Assembly: GCA_951800675.1 (NCBI GenBank)
Contig: CATOKC010000090.1
Coordinates: forward strand, 1 to 13,970
DNA from: an uncultured Oscillibacter sp.
GTDB taxonomy: Bacteria; Bacillota_A; Clostridia; Oscillospirales; Oscillospiraceae
Length of the DNA stretch: 13,970 nt
Reading direction: 5' to 3'
Shown: piece after piece, positions 7,066 through 13,970 of the stretch
How the letters are laid out: every line of letters begins with the position of its first letter
Position numbering within the stretch: the first letter of the stretch is position 1
The notes under the pieces: model-generated
Told to the model about the DNA's origin: nothing
The model's database searches: none
What the model saw: only the letters and a program-made list of their open reading frames with translations
Position numbers and translations under genes: made by a program

Positions 7066-8679
7066 TCAATTTGGTTTTTTAACCCGCTTCCAGTCCCGGC
7101 CTCCCGGCAGGAACTCTCCGCGGGGATATCCCGTCAGCCACGCCGCCGCCTCTTTGGGCGGCATTTTGGTTATGTAAAATCCTAGCTCCTCCCCCTCGGG
7201 TCTGGTGGCCTCCACCGTACAGCGGCCGTCCAGCTTGTCTCCGGCGGTAACGCGAATCCACAAATAGCCTGCGGCGTGAGTCAGGTCCACAAGTTGATAG
7301 GTCCCATCCACGATGCCCTCCGCCGCCATCTGGACGTCCTCCTCCGTAAAGGTGGTGTGGTTTTCCGCCGCGCCGCTGGCATACAGCAGCGACAGCTTCG
7401 CCTGGGACTTTCGCCGGCTCTGGGGCGCGCTGGTCTGGGGCGCGTCATAGACCCGCCGCAGGTCCCAGCCCGTCAGGTCCGGAACCTCCCGGCGGAGCCA
7501 GCCCTTCAAGACCTCCTCCGCCCCCCGGGCGTCTGTTGTCCAGGCCAGAGCCAGATTTTCCCCCTCTGAGGGAGCCAGCTCCAGTAGCAGCAGAACCTGT
7601 TCCGCCGCCTCCTGCCGGACCAGGCAGTCCAGGGCCTGGAATACGCGGCCTCCGCTCTCCACGGGACGGGTGGGCGTCAGCTCAAAGCCGGATTCCTCCC
7701 CGGCGAGACAGTGTTTCAGCGTATCCTCCACCAAAGCGGCGCTGACCCGGGAGGTCACTTCCCCGCCCCGGCGCTTCAAAATCATATCCTGGGGCCCCTC
7801 GCTGAGCATTTCCCGTTGGGCAGCCTCTGAGGCCCGGAGGTTCCGCTTTTGGCGGAAATCCCGCTCGAAGTCCTCCCGTTCGCTCTCGTCCATGCTCCAG
7901 AAGGCGCTCCACTGGCTGTTGGTTCCCCGCCGGGCCTCCGGCACCCGGAGGGCCAGGCAGTCCGCCGCCGCCCGCAGCTCCTGGGGCTTCTTGAAATCCG
8001 TAATGTGCTTTTGCCAGCGGTCGTCCACCAGCACCAGCTGCAAGACCCGGCTGGTGCTGGTACGGCCGCCGCTGTGGCGGGTCCTGGTCTCGTCCACCAC
8101 GAAGATGCCCCGGATGCGGTCAATCCGGCTGGCCAGCTCTCCTAAAACCCACTCCCGCCCGACGCCCATGGAGTCAAACCACCTGCCGTTCGCCTCCAGG
8201 TCCTTGTCCACCATGGCGAAGAGCTCCTCCACCGGCGGAGCCTCGTCCGGATAGGAAAGCTGGCCCCGGATGGAATTTGCCAGGGCGCTCTTCCCGGGAA
8301 AGAACGTATCCCGGGCGCCGGTACAGCCCATGTAAATCCCCAGCAGAAGCAACAGCGCGCCGCCCGCCCCGCTGGCCGCCAGGGTCACGTAATCCGAGGT
8401 CTCCCAATAGGTCCGGTCCTGCTGGAACCCCATGTGGCACACGGCAAACAGCCCGGCGGCGAGGACCAGCCACAAAAGCCCCCACAGCACCCAGCTGATC
8501 CGCCGCCGGGTCCGGCTGAGGCAGTACCCCTCCTCTACGCCGTGGGGGTTGTTCTTCCGCTGAATTGCCACCAAAATCAGAATAATAGGAATGGCAAACA
8601 GCCGGAGCGCCGCCACCAGCGCGATATAAACCACCACATTCCACGGCCAGCGCAAAAAGCCGCTCTTCTTCTTTTCCAT
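7066..8679 (-). CDS. Hypothetical membrane protein with large soluble domain
   Basis: Encodes 537 residues of a family I do not recognise. The N-terminus holds three or four hydrophobic segments: about 13-39 (long enough for one or two helices), 61-82 and 97-119. The rest is soluble and probably cytoplasmic. A first block (about 145-300) contains GREWVLGELASRIDRIRGIFVVDE and a charged region rich in Arg, Glu and Asp. A second (about 310-537) alternates hydrophobic and acidic stretches and ends in a basic WKRVKKPN. No enzyme motif is evident. The ATG at 8679 follows AGGAGG at about 12 bases. It heads a two-gene unit with the Sel1 protein, from a promoter at 8733-8761, and is divergent from the TPR-like gene at 8863, so the three may work together. 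That link is inference from position only. Confidence 0.75.
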   Translation of the reverse strand: MEKKKSGFLRWPWNVVVYIALVAALRLFAIPIILILVAIQRKNNPHGVEEGYCLSRTRRRISWVLWGLLWLVLAAGLFAVCHMGFQQDRTYWETSDYVTLAASGAGGALLLLLGIYMGCTGARDTFFPGKSALANSIRGQLSYPDEAPPVEELFAMVDKDLEANGRWFDSMGVGREWVLGELASRIDRIRGIFVVDETRTRHSGGRTSTSRVLQLVLVDDRWQKHITDFKKPQELRAAADCLALRVPEARRGTNSQWSAFWSMDESEREDFERDFRQKRNLRASEAAQREMLSEGPQDMILKRRGGEVTSRVSAALVEDTLKHCLAGEESGFELTPTRPVESGGRVFQALDCLVRQEAAEQVLLLLELAPSEGENLALAWTTDARGAEEVLKGWLRREVPDLTGWDLRRVYDAPQTSAPQSRRKSQAKLSLLYASGAAENHTTFTEEDVQMAAEGIVDGTYQLVDLTHAAGYLWIRVTAGDKLDGRCTVEATRPEGEELGFYITKMPPKEAAAWLTGYPRGEFLPGGRDWKRVKKPN

Positions 8680-8700
8680 AACCCTCGCCGCCTCCTCGCG

Positions 8701-8717
8701 CCCCTGGAAAACAGGGG
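8701..8717 (-). other. Small hairpin in the leader of the membrane-protein transcript
   Basis: CCCCTG and CAGGGG pair around a five-base loop. On the minus transcript it falls between the promoter (8733-8761) and the AGGAGG site just beyond 8700. It has no adjacent U-tract, so it is not a terminator, and any effect on translation or stability is unproven. Confidence 0.35.
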
Positions 8718-8732
8718 CAGATTCTATTTCAA

Positions 8733-8761
8733 ATTCTACCAGTTAGTTGCAACTTTGTCCA
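8733..8761 (-). promoter_or_regulatory. Sigma-A promoter of the membrane protein/Sel1 unit
   Basis: Minus strand TGGACA (8761-8756), 17-base spacer and TAGAAT (8738-8733) preceded by TGG, an extended -10. Both hexamers match consensus at five of six positions. A perfect ten-base palindrome, AGTTGCAACT (8745-8754), lies in the spacer and could be a repressor site. Confidence 0.65.
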
Positions 8762-8797
8762 GTCCCCCCCACAGGTTATTTCCCTTGGAAAACAGCC

Positions 8798-8826
8798 TTG
8801 ACTTTTGACTAAGGCGGCGCTATATT
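8798..8826 (+). promoter_or_regulatory. Sigma-A promoter of the TPR-like gene
   Basis: TTGACT (8798-8803), a 17-base spacer and TATATT (8821-8826), about 36 bases ahead of the ATG at 8863. It is divergent from, and does not overlap, the promoter at 8733-8761. Confidence 0.75.
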
Positions 8827-8862
8827 TGTGATAACTGACGAACACGAAAGGATGCGGTTTAC

Positions 8863-9759
8863 ATGTTCAAGCTGTTTGGGAAAAAGGAGTCCGCCTCTCC
8901 GGAGGAACGGCTGTCGGAATGTCGGAGGAAACGGGACTGGGCGGGTTTGTGCCGGGCGTACTACAACCTGGGCGTCGCCGCCATGGACCGGGGGGACCTG
9001 AACCATGCCCAGCTCTGGCTCCACCGGGCGGATACGATTTACAGCGCGCGGGACGCGATTTATGATAAAGTCGGCGAGCCGTTGGTGGACGACTGCTCCG
9101 ACCGCATCGGGCGTCTGGAGGACGCGCATATCTTTTACAACGACGTTCCCGCCCAGGTGGCGGAGAAAGCGGAGGGACTGGGAGACATCCGGGTCCGGAT
9201 CTGGGGTCTGCTCTCCCTGGCCCGGCTGGTGAAGCTGGGCGGCCGCCTGTCCGCCCTCCCTGGCTGCGAGGCCCTGGGGAACCTGGGCTGGGCTATGGAC
9301 ACGGCGCTGGCCGCCTTCCAGGCGCCCCCTTCGGAGGAGGCGTTCAATGGCCTCAAGTCCCTCTGCGGCGCTCTTTACCAGATGGGTGACGACACAGCTT
9401 TCTGGGGCGCGGAAGGCGAGGTGGCGGTCCCCGGCGGCGCGCCCCTCCAGCTGTTCGATCTCAACGGGCTTATGGGGGTTCATCTGGAGACCGACGCCTA
9501 CCTCAGCAGCCATTTGGACATGATTCTCGCCCTTAGCCAGGGGGAGGAGCCCCCCGCACCGGAGGCGGGGATCATCACAGGAGCCCTGCTGCCGGACTAC
9601 TATGTCCGCACCGGCGCGGAGCAGCTGGAGGAGGTTCCCCAGATCAAAGCCGAGCTGGAGCGCATCTGGAGCGATTACGAATTCGTCTGCTCCGGTCCCA
9701 CCTGGGAGGACGTGGCAGAGCGGGCAAACCGCTACAAAGAGCTCGATATCCTGGCATGA
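8863..9759 (+). CDS. Hypothetical soluble protein with N-terminal TPR-like helices
   Basis: Encodes 298 residues, no signal peptide or membrane segment; I do not recognise the family. The start MFKLFGKKES is a short basic, amphipathic segment that could lie on a membrane. Residues about 25-65 (CRAYYNLGVAAMDRGDLNHA and onward) match a tetratricopeptide helix pair. The middle (100-180) is helical and Leu/Ala-rich. The C-terminal third is acidic and ends in helical SDYEFVCSGPTWEDVAERA. GAAAGGAT precedes the ATG by about 10 bases, behind a good promoter at 8798-8826. It is a single-gene unit closed by the hairpin at 9759-9784. Divergent pairing with the membrane/Sel1 unit and the shared helical-repeat character suggest a related role, but nothing in the sequence fixes it. 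Confidence 0.75.
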   Translation: MFKLFGKKESASPEERLSECRRKRDWAGLCRAYYNLGVAAMDRGDLNHAQLWLHRADTIYSARDAIYDKVGEPLVDDCSDRIGRLEDAHIFYNDVPAQVAEKAEGLGDIRVRIWGLLSLARLVKLGGRLSALPGCEALGNLGWAMDTALAAFQAPPSEEAFNGLKSLCGALYQMGDDTAFWGAEGEVAVPGGAPLQLFDLNGLMGVHLETDAYLSSHLDMILALSQGEEPPAPEAGIITGALLPDYYVRTGAEQLEEVPQIKAELERIWSDYEFVCSGPTWEDVAERANRYKELDILA

Positions 9760-9796
9760 AAAAGCCGGAGGGCCAAGCCCTCCGACTTTCCATTTT
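9759..9796. terminator. Bidirectional terminator between the TPR-like gene and spmB
   Basis: An eight-base-pair stem, CGGAGGGC (9766-9773) with GCCCTCCG (9777-9784), closes a three-base loop. The minus side runs straight into five T (9763-9759), a strong terminator for spmAB. The plus side has only a loose T-rich tail (ACTTTCCATTTT) for the TPR-like gene, whose stop codon overlaps the A-tract. Confidence 0.8.
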
Positions 9797-9839
9797 CAGA
9801 CTCCTTGCTCCTCATACAGCAACCCGCGCAGCCGATGTT

Positions 9840-10361
9840 TCAGCTTCCCAAAAACAGCCTAACCGCCAGGGCCGCCGCCGCGAAGCCGGTCAGGTCCGCC
9901 GCCAGAGCGGCAGGCACCGTGTGCCGCGTTTTCGTGATTCCGGCAGACCCGAAGTATACGGCAATGGTGTAAAACGTGGTCTCCGTGCTGCCCAGCATCA
10001 CCGCCGCCACCCGGCCTACATAGCTGTCCGGCCCATGGGAGGCCATCAAATCGCTGGCCACCGCCAAAGCCCCGTTTCCGGACACCGGGCGGACCAGCAT
10101 CAGCGGCGCGGTCTCCGGCGGGATACCCAGCAGGTCCAGCGCCGGGGCGAAGAGGCCGGAGAGCCACTCCATGGCCCCGGAGGCCCGGAACATGCTCACC
10201 GCCGTCAGCAGCCCCACCAGGGCCGGGACGATGCGCAGCAGCACCGTCAGCCCCTCCTCCGCCCCATGGGTCAGGGCGGCGTACACGTCCACCCGCTTCC
10301 CCAAGCCATACACCGCCACTGCCGACAGCAGCACAGGAATCACCAGCGAACTGAGGTTCAT
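9840..10361 (-). CDS. spmB: Spore maturation protein B
   Basis: Encodes 173 residues, close to the usual ~178 for SpmB. It belongs to the nucleoside-recognition (Gate) membrane family; in Bacillus subtilis spmA and spmB mutants make spores with poorly dehydrated, heat-sensitive cores. Hydrophobic helices cover most of the chain. Family signatures are LVRPVSGNGALAVASD (with SGNGA), and the stretch MLGSTETTFYTIAVYFGSAG, followed by KTRHTVPAALAADLTGF. The ATG at 10361 overlaps the spmA stop as ATGA, and GGGAGGAGG lies about 6 bases before it, so the start is secure and translation is probably coupled. A longer frame runs upstream through spmA but is not needed. The protein should act in the membrane of mother cell or forespore. 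Confidence 0.93.
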   Translation of the reverse strand: MNLSSLVIPVLLSAVAVYGLGKRVDVYAALTHGAEEGLTVLLRIVPALVGLLTAVSMFRASGAMEWLSGLFAPALDLLGIPPETAPLMLVRPVSGNGALAVASDLMASHGPDSYVGRVAAVMLGSTETTFYTIAVYFGSAGITKTRHTVPAALAADLTGFAAAALAVRLFLGS

Positions 10362-10939
10362 GGCCGCCTCCTCCCCCGGGACAGCAGCCAGGCTGCCAGC
10401 AATCCCACCGTTACCGACAGTGCCGAGGCCAGCCACACCGCCGGGAGAATATCAAAGGGCGCTTTGCATCCGGCGGCGGCGCGGACCGAGGCGATGGTGG
10501 CCGGAATCAACTGGATGGAGGCGGTGTTCAGCACCACCAGGCGGCACAGCTCGTCGCTGGCCGTACTGCCGCAGCCCTTTGCCATCCTCCGGGCCGCCCG
10601 GATGCCCAGGGGCGTGGCGGCGTTGCCCAACCCCAGGAGATTGGCCGAAACGTTGGCGGACACCGCCGCCAGAGTCTCCGGGTCCCTGCTGGCATTGGGC
10701 AGCAGCCGCCGCAGAATAGGCCGGAAGAGCCCTGCCAGCCCCTCCGAGAGGCCGCAGGCGTTCATAATCTCCATCACTCCGCTCCAGAGGCAGAGAACTC
10801 CCGCCATCGAGAGGCTCAGCTCCACGGCGGACCGGGCCCCCTCCAGCGCCGCGCCTGCCACCGCGTCCAGGTTCCCCGAGAGGAGGCCAAAGATCAGCGA
10901 CAGCGTTACCATTCCCGTCCAGACCCATGCCATTTCCAT
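10358..10939 (-). CDS. spmA: Spore maturation protein A
   Basis: Encodes 193 residues (Bacillus SpmA is about 196). Gate/nucleoside-recognition membrane protein acting with SpmB in spore core dehydration. Family features are the start MEMAWVWTGMVTLSLIFGLL, the segment VSANVSANLLGLGNAATPLG (the typical N-x-LGLGNAATP motif) and LVVLNTASIQLIPATIASVR. The ATG at 10939 is chosen because GGAGG stands 6 bases upstream and the product begins where the family does; the ATG six bases later or a TTG at 10972 are alternatives. I find no clear sporulation-sigma promoter in the ~70 bases upstream. A TTCACA/AATAAT pair exists, but its start point would fall in the ribosome site. It is divergent from the AbrB-type gene. 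Confidence 0.93.
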   Translation of the reverse strand: MEMAWVWTGMVTLSLIFGLLSGNLDAVAGAALEGARSAVELSLSMAGVLCLWSGVMEIMNACGLSEGLAGLFRPILRRLLPNASRDPETLAAVSANVSANLLGLGNAATPLGIRAARRMAKGCGSTASDELCRLVVLNTASIQLIPATIASVRAAAGCKAPFDILPAVWLASALSVTVGLLAAWLLSRGRRRP

Positions 10940-11008
10940 ATTTTCCCTCCAATTATTTACTTTTTCCGGCAAATTGTGAACATCTTCTTAAATTTTTCCA
11001 GGGAAGAA

Positions 11009-11038
11009 TTGACAAACTCCGACCTTGTGTGATAAGGT
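11009..11038 (+). promoter_or_regulatory. Promoter of the AbrB-type gene
   Basis: A perfect TTGACA (11009-11014), an 18-base spacer and a poor TAAGGT -10 (11033-11038) helped by a TGn extension. The weak -10 leaves room for regulation, possibly autoregulation as in other AbrB proteins, which the sequence alone cannot show. Confidence 0.6.
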
Positions 11039-11088
11039 TACACCACCTGTTGGAAGCCCGCGCGGATAAAAGGGAAAGGAGGAGAGCT

Positions 11089-11340
11089 GTGAAATCGACT
11101 GGAATCGTAAGAAAGGTGGATGAGTTGGGCAGGATTGTGCTCCCCATTGAGATGCGGCGCACCCTGGACATTGCCGAGCGCGACGCATTGGAAATCTATG
11201 TGGAAGGTTCATCCGTTATACTCAAAAAGTACAAACCCAGCTGTATTTTTTGCGACGCCACCAAGGACATCATGCTCTTCAAGGGAAAGAGTGTGTGCCC
11301 TAAATGTATGAAGGAGCTGTCCCATGTGAACGCCTCCTAA
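11089..11340 (+). CDS. AbrB/SpoVT-type transcriptional regulator with two CxxC pairs
   Basis: Encodes 83 residues. The first ~47 residues are an AbrB/MazE swapped-hairpin DNA-binding domain: STGIVRKVDELGRIVLPIEM, RRTLDI, and a closing strand LEIYVEGSSVILKKY. AbrB-family dimers or tetramers act as transition-state regulators between growth and sporulation. The C-terminal half holds C52xxC55 and C70xxC73 about 14 residues apart, a likely zinc site seen in clostridial members of the family. The start is the GTG at 11089, six bases after a perfect AAAGGAGG; the same frame is open further upstream without a ribosome site or family similarity. It is divergent from spmA. Targets are unknown. Confidence 0.9.
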   Translation: MKSTGIVRKVDELGRIVLPIEMRRTLDIAERDALEIYVEGSSVILKKYKPSCIFCDATKDIMLFKGKSVCPKCMKELSHVNAS

Positions 11341-11490
11341 GGCGTCGCCCTTTACAGCGGAATACAGTCGGAGTATCGCTCCGATGGATCTCATCAGGTA
11401 TGCGTTAGCCGGTGAAACCGAGCTGAACGCATGTTAACACAACAGGGACTTTCTCCCCGCCGCGGTGGAAGGTGGCGGGGGGGAGTCCTA
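11330..11490 (+). other. Hairpin-rich segment after the AbrB-type gene (candidate structured RNA)
   Basis: Four hairpins follow one another: ACGCCT/AGGCGT across the AbrB stop codon (11330-11345); TCGGAG/CTCCGA (11368-11384); a long one, ATGCGTT-AGC-CGGT, loop GAA, then the matching ACCG-GCT-AACGCAT with two single-base bulges (11400-11432); and GGACT/AGTCC (11446-11488) enclosing CCCCGCC/GGCGGGG. It then runs toward the terminator at 11501-11548. It contains no convincing open frame or strong promoter of its own. It may be a structured 3' UTR of the AbrB mRNA, a processed small RNA, or a riboswitch-like element. I matched it to no known class. Confidence 0.45.
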
Positions 11491-11500
11491 GTTGAAGTAT

Positions 11501-11548
11501 AAAAAAACAGTGCGAAAACCGCCAAACCGGCAGTTTTCGCACTTTTTT
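11501..11548. terminator. Bidirectional terminator between the AbrB transcript and the his operon
   Basis: An eleven-base-pair stem, AGTGCGAAAAC (11509-11519) with GTTTTCGCACT (11533-11543), one mismatch and an inner GCC/GGC pair close a five-base loop. It is flanked by seven A on the left (T on the minus strand) and six T on the right, so it works well in both directions. It lies just after the stop of the phosphatase gene. Confidence 0.92.
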
Positions 11549-11551
11549 ATT

Positions 11552-12376
11552 TCAAATATTCAAAGAGCGTTCCTCCCGCCCCCCACACGTCAGCAGCGTG
11601 GAGCGACGGAAGCCCGCCGCCCGCGCCCACTCCGCCGCCTGGTCGTAGCCGTAAACAATAGCTCCGGCGCTGTGGGCGTCGGCGGTGAGGATGACGCTTC
11701 CGCCCATGGCCCGCCACTCCTCCAGGAGGAAGCGGGCCGGATAGGGAACGCTGCGATACCCCCGAGACATGGCCCCGGTATTGATTTCCAGCAGCGTTTC
11801 CGCCGGGTCCGCGGCGTGTAGCGTCTCCAGGGCGATGGCTTGATAACCGGGGTCTGATTCCTCAAAAAAGTACCCGTCCTCGTTGAACTTGGCAAGCAAA
11901 TCCACGTGCCCCAAAATTGTGGGCTTTTGCTCCGCCATTCGCCGGACTTCATCATAATAGTGCCTTGCCATCATCAGGAAATTACCATAAAATTCCTGTC
12001 GGAGGCACCGCTCCAGCGTCTTTCGATCCCAGTCCACGGCATGCTGCCTGCCCGCCGGGTCCCGCAGGTAGTGGACGCTTCCAATCCAGTAATCAAAGCC
12101 CTCTGCCGTCACGTCGGCGCGGCTGTCCAGCTCGACGCCCAGCAGCACGTCCATCCGCCCGGCGTATTCCTCCCGAAGCCGGAGAACCTCTTTCCGATAG
12201 GCGGTCATATCCGCCGGAAGGACCGACCCTTCATCCTCCGGCAAGGGGGTGTGGCTGTGGCCTGAGGCGCCAAAGGAGACGGCTCCGGCTTCAAAGGCGG
12301 CCCGGGCCATCTCCTCCAGGGTGCTTTTTCCGTCGCACATGGTGGAATGGGTGTGGACGGAGCAAAGGTCCCTCAT
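11552..12376 (-). CDS. PHP-domain histidinol-phosphatase (HisJ/HisK type)
   Basis: Encodes 274 residues, normal for the family. It should hydrolyse L-histidinol phosphate to L-histidinol in histidine biosynthesis. PHP metal ligands are visible: H8 and H10 in VHTHS, D15, H40 in SGHSH, E82 in GVELD, H102 in SVHYL, H157 in GHVDL, and D233/H235 in TADAHS. The ATG overlaps the hisIE stop (ATGA), with CAGGAG about 8 bases upstream, so it is translationally coupled and last in the his operon. The family also contains other phosphoesterases, but the operon context makes the histidinol-phosphate role likely. Confidence 0.88.
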   Translation of the reverse strand: MRDLCSVHTHSTMCDGKSTLEEMARAAFEAGAVSFGASGHSHTPLPEDEGSVLPADMTAYRKEVLRLREEYAGRMDVLLGVELDSRADVTAEGFDYWIGSVHYLRDPAGRQHAVDWDRKTLERCLRQEFYGNFLMMARHYYDEVRRMAEQKPTILGHVDLLAKFNEDGYFFEESDPGYQAIALETLHAADPAETLLEINTGAMSRGYRSVPYPARFLLEEWRAMGGSVILTADAHSAGAIVYGYDQAAEWARAAGFRRSTLLTCGGREERSLNI

Positions 12377-13008
12377 TGCATCCGCTCCTGTTTCACCTTG
12401 TGATCCACCACGTGGCGCTTCTCCAGCTCCTGGGTGATATCCTCCACAGAAATGCCCATCTGGACCATCAGCACCATCACATGGTAGCAGAGATCGGCGA
12501 TCTCATAGACCGTCTCCTCCCGGTCCTCCTTCCGCCCGGCGATGATGACCTCGGCGCACTCCTCTCCCACCTTTTTGAGAATCTTATCCAGGCCCTTGTC
12601 AAAGAGGTAGGTGGTATAGCTGCCCTCCTTGGGGCTGGTCTTCCGCCCGGCGATGAGCCGATACAGGCCCTCGTAGCTGAACTGCTTCAGCTCATTGGAG
12701 AGGTACAGCGGGTTGAAAAAGCAGCTCTCCGCCCCGGTGTGGCAGGCGGGGCCGTCCTTCACTACCTCCACCACCAAAGCGTCGCCGTCGCAGTCGGCGG
12801 TGATGGACACCACATGCTGGCGGTTTCCGCTGGTCTCGCCCTTCCGCCAGAGCTCTTGGCGGCTCCGGCTCCAGAAGCAGGTCCTCCGCTCGTCAATGGT
12901 AAGGGCCAAACTCTCGGCGTTCATATAGGCCAGCGTCAGGACCTCCTTGGTGTAGTGGTCCTGAACAATGGCGGGAATCAGGCCCCGCTCGTCAAATTTC
13001 AGCTCCAT
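12373..13008 (-). CDS. hisIE: Bifunctional phosphoribosyl-AMP cyclohydrolase/phosphoribosyl-ATP diphosphatase
   Basis: Encodes 211 residues and catalyses steps two and three of histidine biosynthesis. The HisI part (1 to about 108) has the metal motif D72-C73-D74-G-D76 and the zinc cysteines C89 (ACHTG) and C96 (SCFF). The HisE part (about 113-211) has [12 protein letters not shown] (E149, E150, E153) and the magnesium segment YEIADLCYH. Both active-site sets look intact. The ATG at 13008 is preferred because GGGAGG lies about 6 bases upstream and the protein begins as the family does ([17 protein letters not shown]); the frame also allows a TTG at 13032. It overlaps the preceding gene by 17 bases and the next by four, so expression is tightly coupled. 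Confidence 0.95.
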   Translation of the reverse strand: MELKFDERGLIPAIVQDHYTKEVLTLAYMNAESLALTIDERRTCFWSRSRQELWRKGETSGNRQHVVSITADCDGDALVVEVVKDGPACHTGAESCFFNPLYLSNELKQFSYEGLYRLIAGRKTSPKEGSYTTYLFDKGLDKILKKVGEECAEVIIAGRKEDREETVYEIADLCYHVMVLMVQMGISVEDITQELEKRHVVDHKVKQERMQ

Positions 13009-13453
13009 CGCGGCCCTCCCCCTGCTCCACAATGTGGAATCGGCAGTCCTGGGCGCCGTTCAAAATGGTGCCCTCCAGGTCCACGTCAAAGCGCAGCTCC
13101 GGCCACAGCTCCCGAAGGATGTACAGCACGCTCTGCCGGGAACACTCACACAGCAGGCAGGAATTGATGTACCCCTGGGTGTGAAGGGAGCAGGTGCACT
13201 GGTGGAAAATCAGCCAGAACTCCTTCCCTGGCCGCACAATCTCCGTATCCAGCCCGCCCATTTCCCCCAGGGCCCGGAAAAACGCGTCGATGTCCCCGCC
13301 GCTTCGCTCCCGCACACCCCGGTAAAATTCCAACATTCCCATCTGGAGGCAGTTTTCCGCGCAGCTGCGAAGCAGGGTTCCCCGCTCCTCCTCCGGCAGA
13401 GCCGCCAGCCCGGCCTCAAAGCCCGGGAACCACCAGCGAATCTCACTATCCAT
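12992..13453 (-). CDS. Small cysteine-rich protein within the his operon, function uncertain
   Basis: Encodes 153 residues; I do not recognise it with certainty. Helical N-terminal half, then a dense cysteine region: C86-x-C88, C99-x-x-C102-x-C104 and a late C137 in [12 protein letters not shown], plus C31 and C35. The pattern (CxC, CxxCxC, then G-x-x-x-C-x-F near the end) resembles V4R or L-2-amino-thiazoline-4-carboxylate hydrolase-like small domains that bind metal or a cofactor, but this is resemblance only. AAGGAG lies about 8 bases before the ATG. It starts 24 bases after hisF and overlaps hisIE by 17 bases, so it is made with the his enzymes. No known histidine step is missing that it obviously fills. 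A metal or iron-sulfur site is an inference from the cysteines. Confidence 0.7.
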   Translation of the reverse strand: MDSEIRWWFPGFEAGLAALPEEERGTLLRSCAENCLQMGMLEFYRGVRERSGGDIDAFFRALGEMGGLDTEIVRPGKEFWLIFHQCTCSLHTQGYINSCLLCECSRQSVLYILRELWPELRFDVDLEGTILNGAQDCRFHIVEQGEGRDGAEI

Positions 13454-13477
13454 TTTATAAGCTCCTTCCCCAAATTT

Positions 13478-13970
13478 TTATAGCCGCATCTCCACGCCTC
13501 TGCCGCGGAGAAAGCGTTTCAGGTCCTTGATGTCCACTTGCTTTGTGTGGAAGATGGAAGCCGCCAGCCCCGCGTCCACGCCCCGGTGGGTGAAGAGCTC
13601 CGCGAAGTGCTCCATGTTCCCCGCACCGCCGCTGGCGACGATAGGCACATGCACCCTGGCCGACAAAGCGTCCAGCATCTCCAGGTCAAAGCCGCCCTTC
13701 ACCCCGTCGGTATCGATGGAGTTCAGTACGATTTCCCCCGCGCCGTCCTCCACCCCCCGGACCGCCCACTCCATGGCGTCGATGCCGGTATCCTCCCGAC
13801 CGCCCTTGGCGAAGAGGTGGAACCGCCCCTCCACCCGCTTCACATCCATGCTAAGGACCACGCACTGGTCCCCATAGCGTTTCGCCGCCGCGGCGATGAT
13901 GGAGGGGTCCGCGATGGCCCCGGAGTTGACGCTGACCTTGTCCGCGCCGCATTTCAGCACCCGGTCGAAA
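13478..13970 (-). CDS. hisF: Imidazole glycerol phosphate synthase cyclase subunit HisF, partial
   Basis: The C-terminal ~164 residues of HisF are present; the N-terminus lies beyond the right edge. HisF is the cyclase half of IGP synthase and uses ammonia from HisH to turn PRFAR into imidazole glycerol phosphate and AICAR. Signatures: FDRVLKCGADKVSVNSGAI, VVLSMDVKR, FAKGGREDTGIDAMEWA, VLNSIDTDGVKGGFD (with the catalytic Asp), VASGGAG, DAGLAASIFH and the ending GVEMRL, all typical. The frame is intact to TAA at 13478-13480. It is the first visible gene of the minus-strand his operon. Confidence 0.96.
   Translation of the reverse strand, partial: FDRVLKCGADKVSVNSGAIADPSIIAAAAKRYGDQCVVLSMDVKRVEGRFHLFAKGGREDTGIDAMEWAVRGVEDGAGEIVLNSIDTDGVKGGFDLEMLDALSARVHVPIVASGGAGNMEHFAELFTHRGVDAGLAASIFHTKQVDIKDLKRFLRGRGVEMRL

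Noticed and set aside
10927..11088. N-terminal extension of the AbrB-type protein
   Set aside because: The frame is open, but it contains the promoter and the AAAGGAGG site; the GTG at 11089 matches the family start.
11390..11398. CCTGATGAG on the minus strand, like a hammerhead ribozyme core
   Set aside because: The required GAAA after a second stem is not found at a suitable distance.
11462..11482. GGTGG-containing stretch, like a T-box antiterminator
   Set aside because: The T-box bulge sequence and specifier stem are absent, and the gene downstream is on the other strand.
11917..13167. 416-codon open frame on the plus strand
   Set aside because: It lies opposite hisIE and the phosphatase, both of which have complete active sites; the plus frame has no domain.

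Overview
The window reads as chromosomal DNA of a GC-rich, endospore-forming Clostridia member, probably Oscillospiraceae-like (Flavonifractor/Oscillibacter type). The lineage is inferred from the spore maturation pair spmA/spmB, an AbrB/SpoVT-type regulator, strong GGAGG ribosome binding sites, sigma-A promoters and the style of the proteins. No mobile element, tRNA, rRNA or CRISPR array is visible, and no stretch over 300 bases lacks a gene.

Layout, left to right: (a) 1-1376 (+), the 3' end of a signalling protein in which a response-regulator receiver domain is fused to a DegV (fatty-acid-binding) domain, closed by a strong terminator. (b) 1435-2403 (-), a membrane-anchored GH25 lysozyme-like enzyme. 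Upstream lie its extended -10 promoter, a 17-bp palindrome, and the terminator of (c) 2641-3304 (-), an AraC-family regulator broken by a frameshift at a seven-G run and missing its N-terminus. (d) 3402-5741 (+), a clostripain-family (C11) cysteine peptidase with a good promoter. (e) 7066-8679 and 5695-7047 (-), a two-gene unit of an unrecognised membrane protein and a Sel1-repeat protein. The Sel1 frame runs through the shared terminator hairpin into the end of the peptidase gene. (f) 8863-9759 (+), an unrecognised TPR-like protein divergent from (e). (g) 10939-9840 (-), spmA-spmB with an ATGA overlap. (h) 11089-11340 (+), a small AbrB-type regulator with two CxxC pairs, followed by about 150 bases rich in hairpins. 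(i) 13970-11552 (-), the end of a histidine operon: hisF (partial), a small cysteine-rich protein of uncertain function, hisIE, and a PHP-type histidinol-phosphatase, ending at a bidirectional terminator.

Functionally, group (i) supplies late histidine biosynthesis steps, and (g) and (h) belong to sporulation and transition-state biology. Groups (b) and (d) act at or outside the cell envelope. Group (a) suggests a two-component pathway with a lipid-type sensory or output domain. The least explained parts are the receiver-DegV fusion with an altered ligand motif, the (e)/(f) cluster, the cysteine-rich protein inside the his operon, and the structured segment after the AbrB gene.
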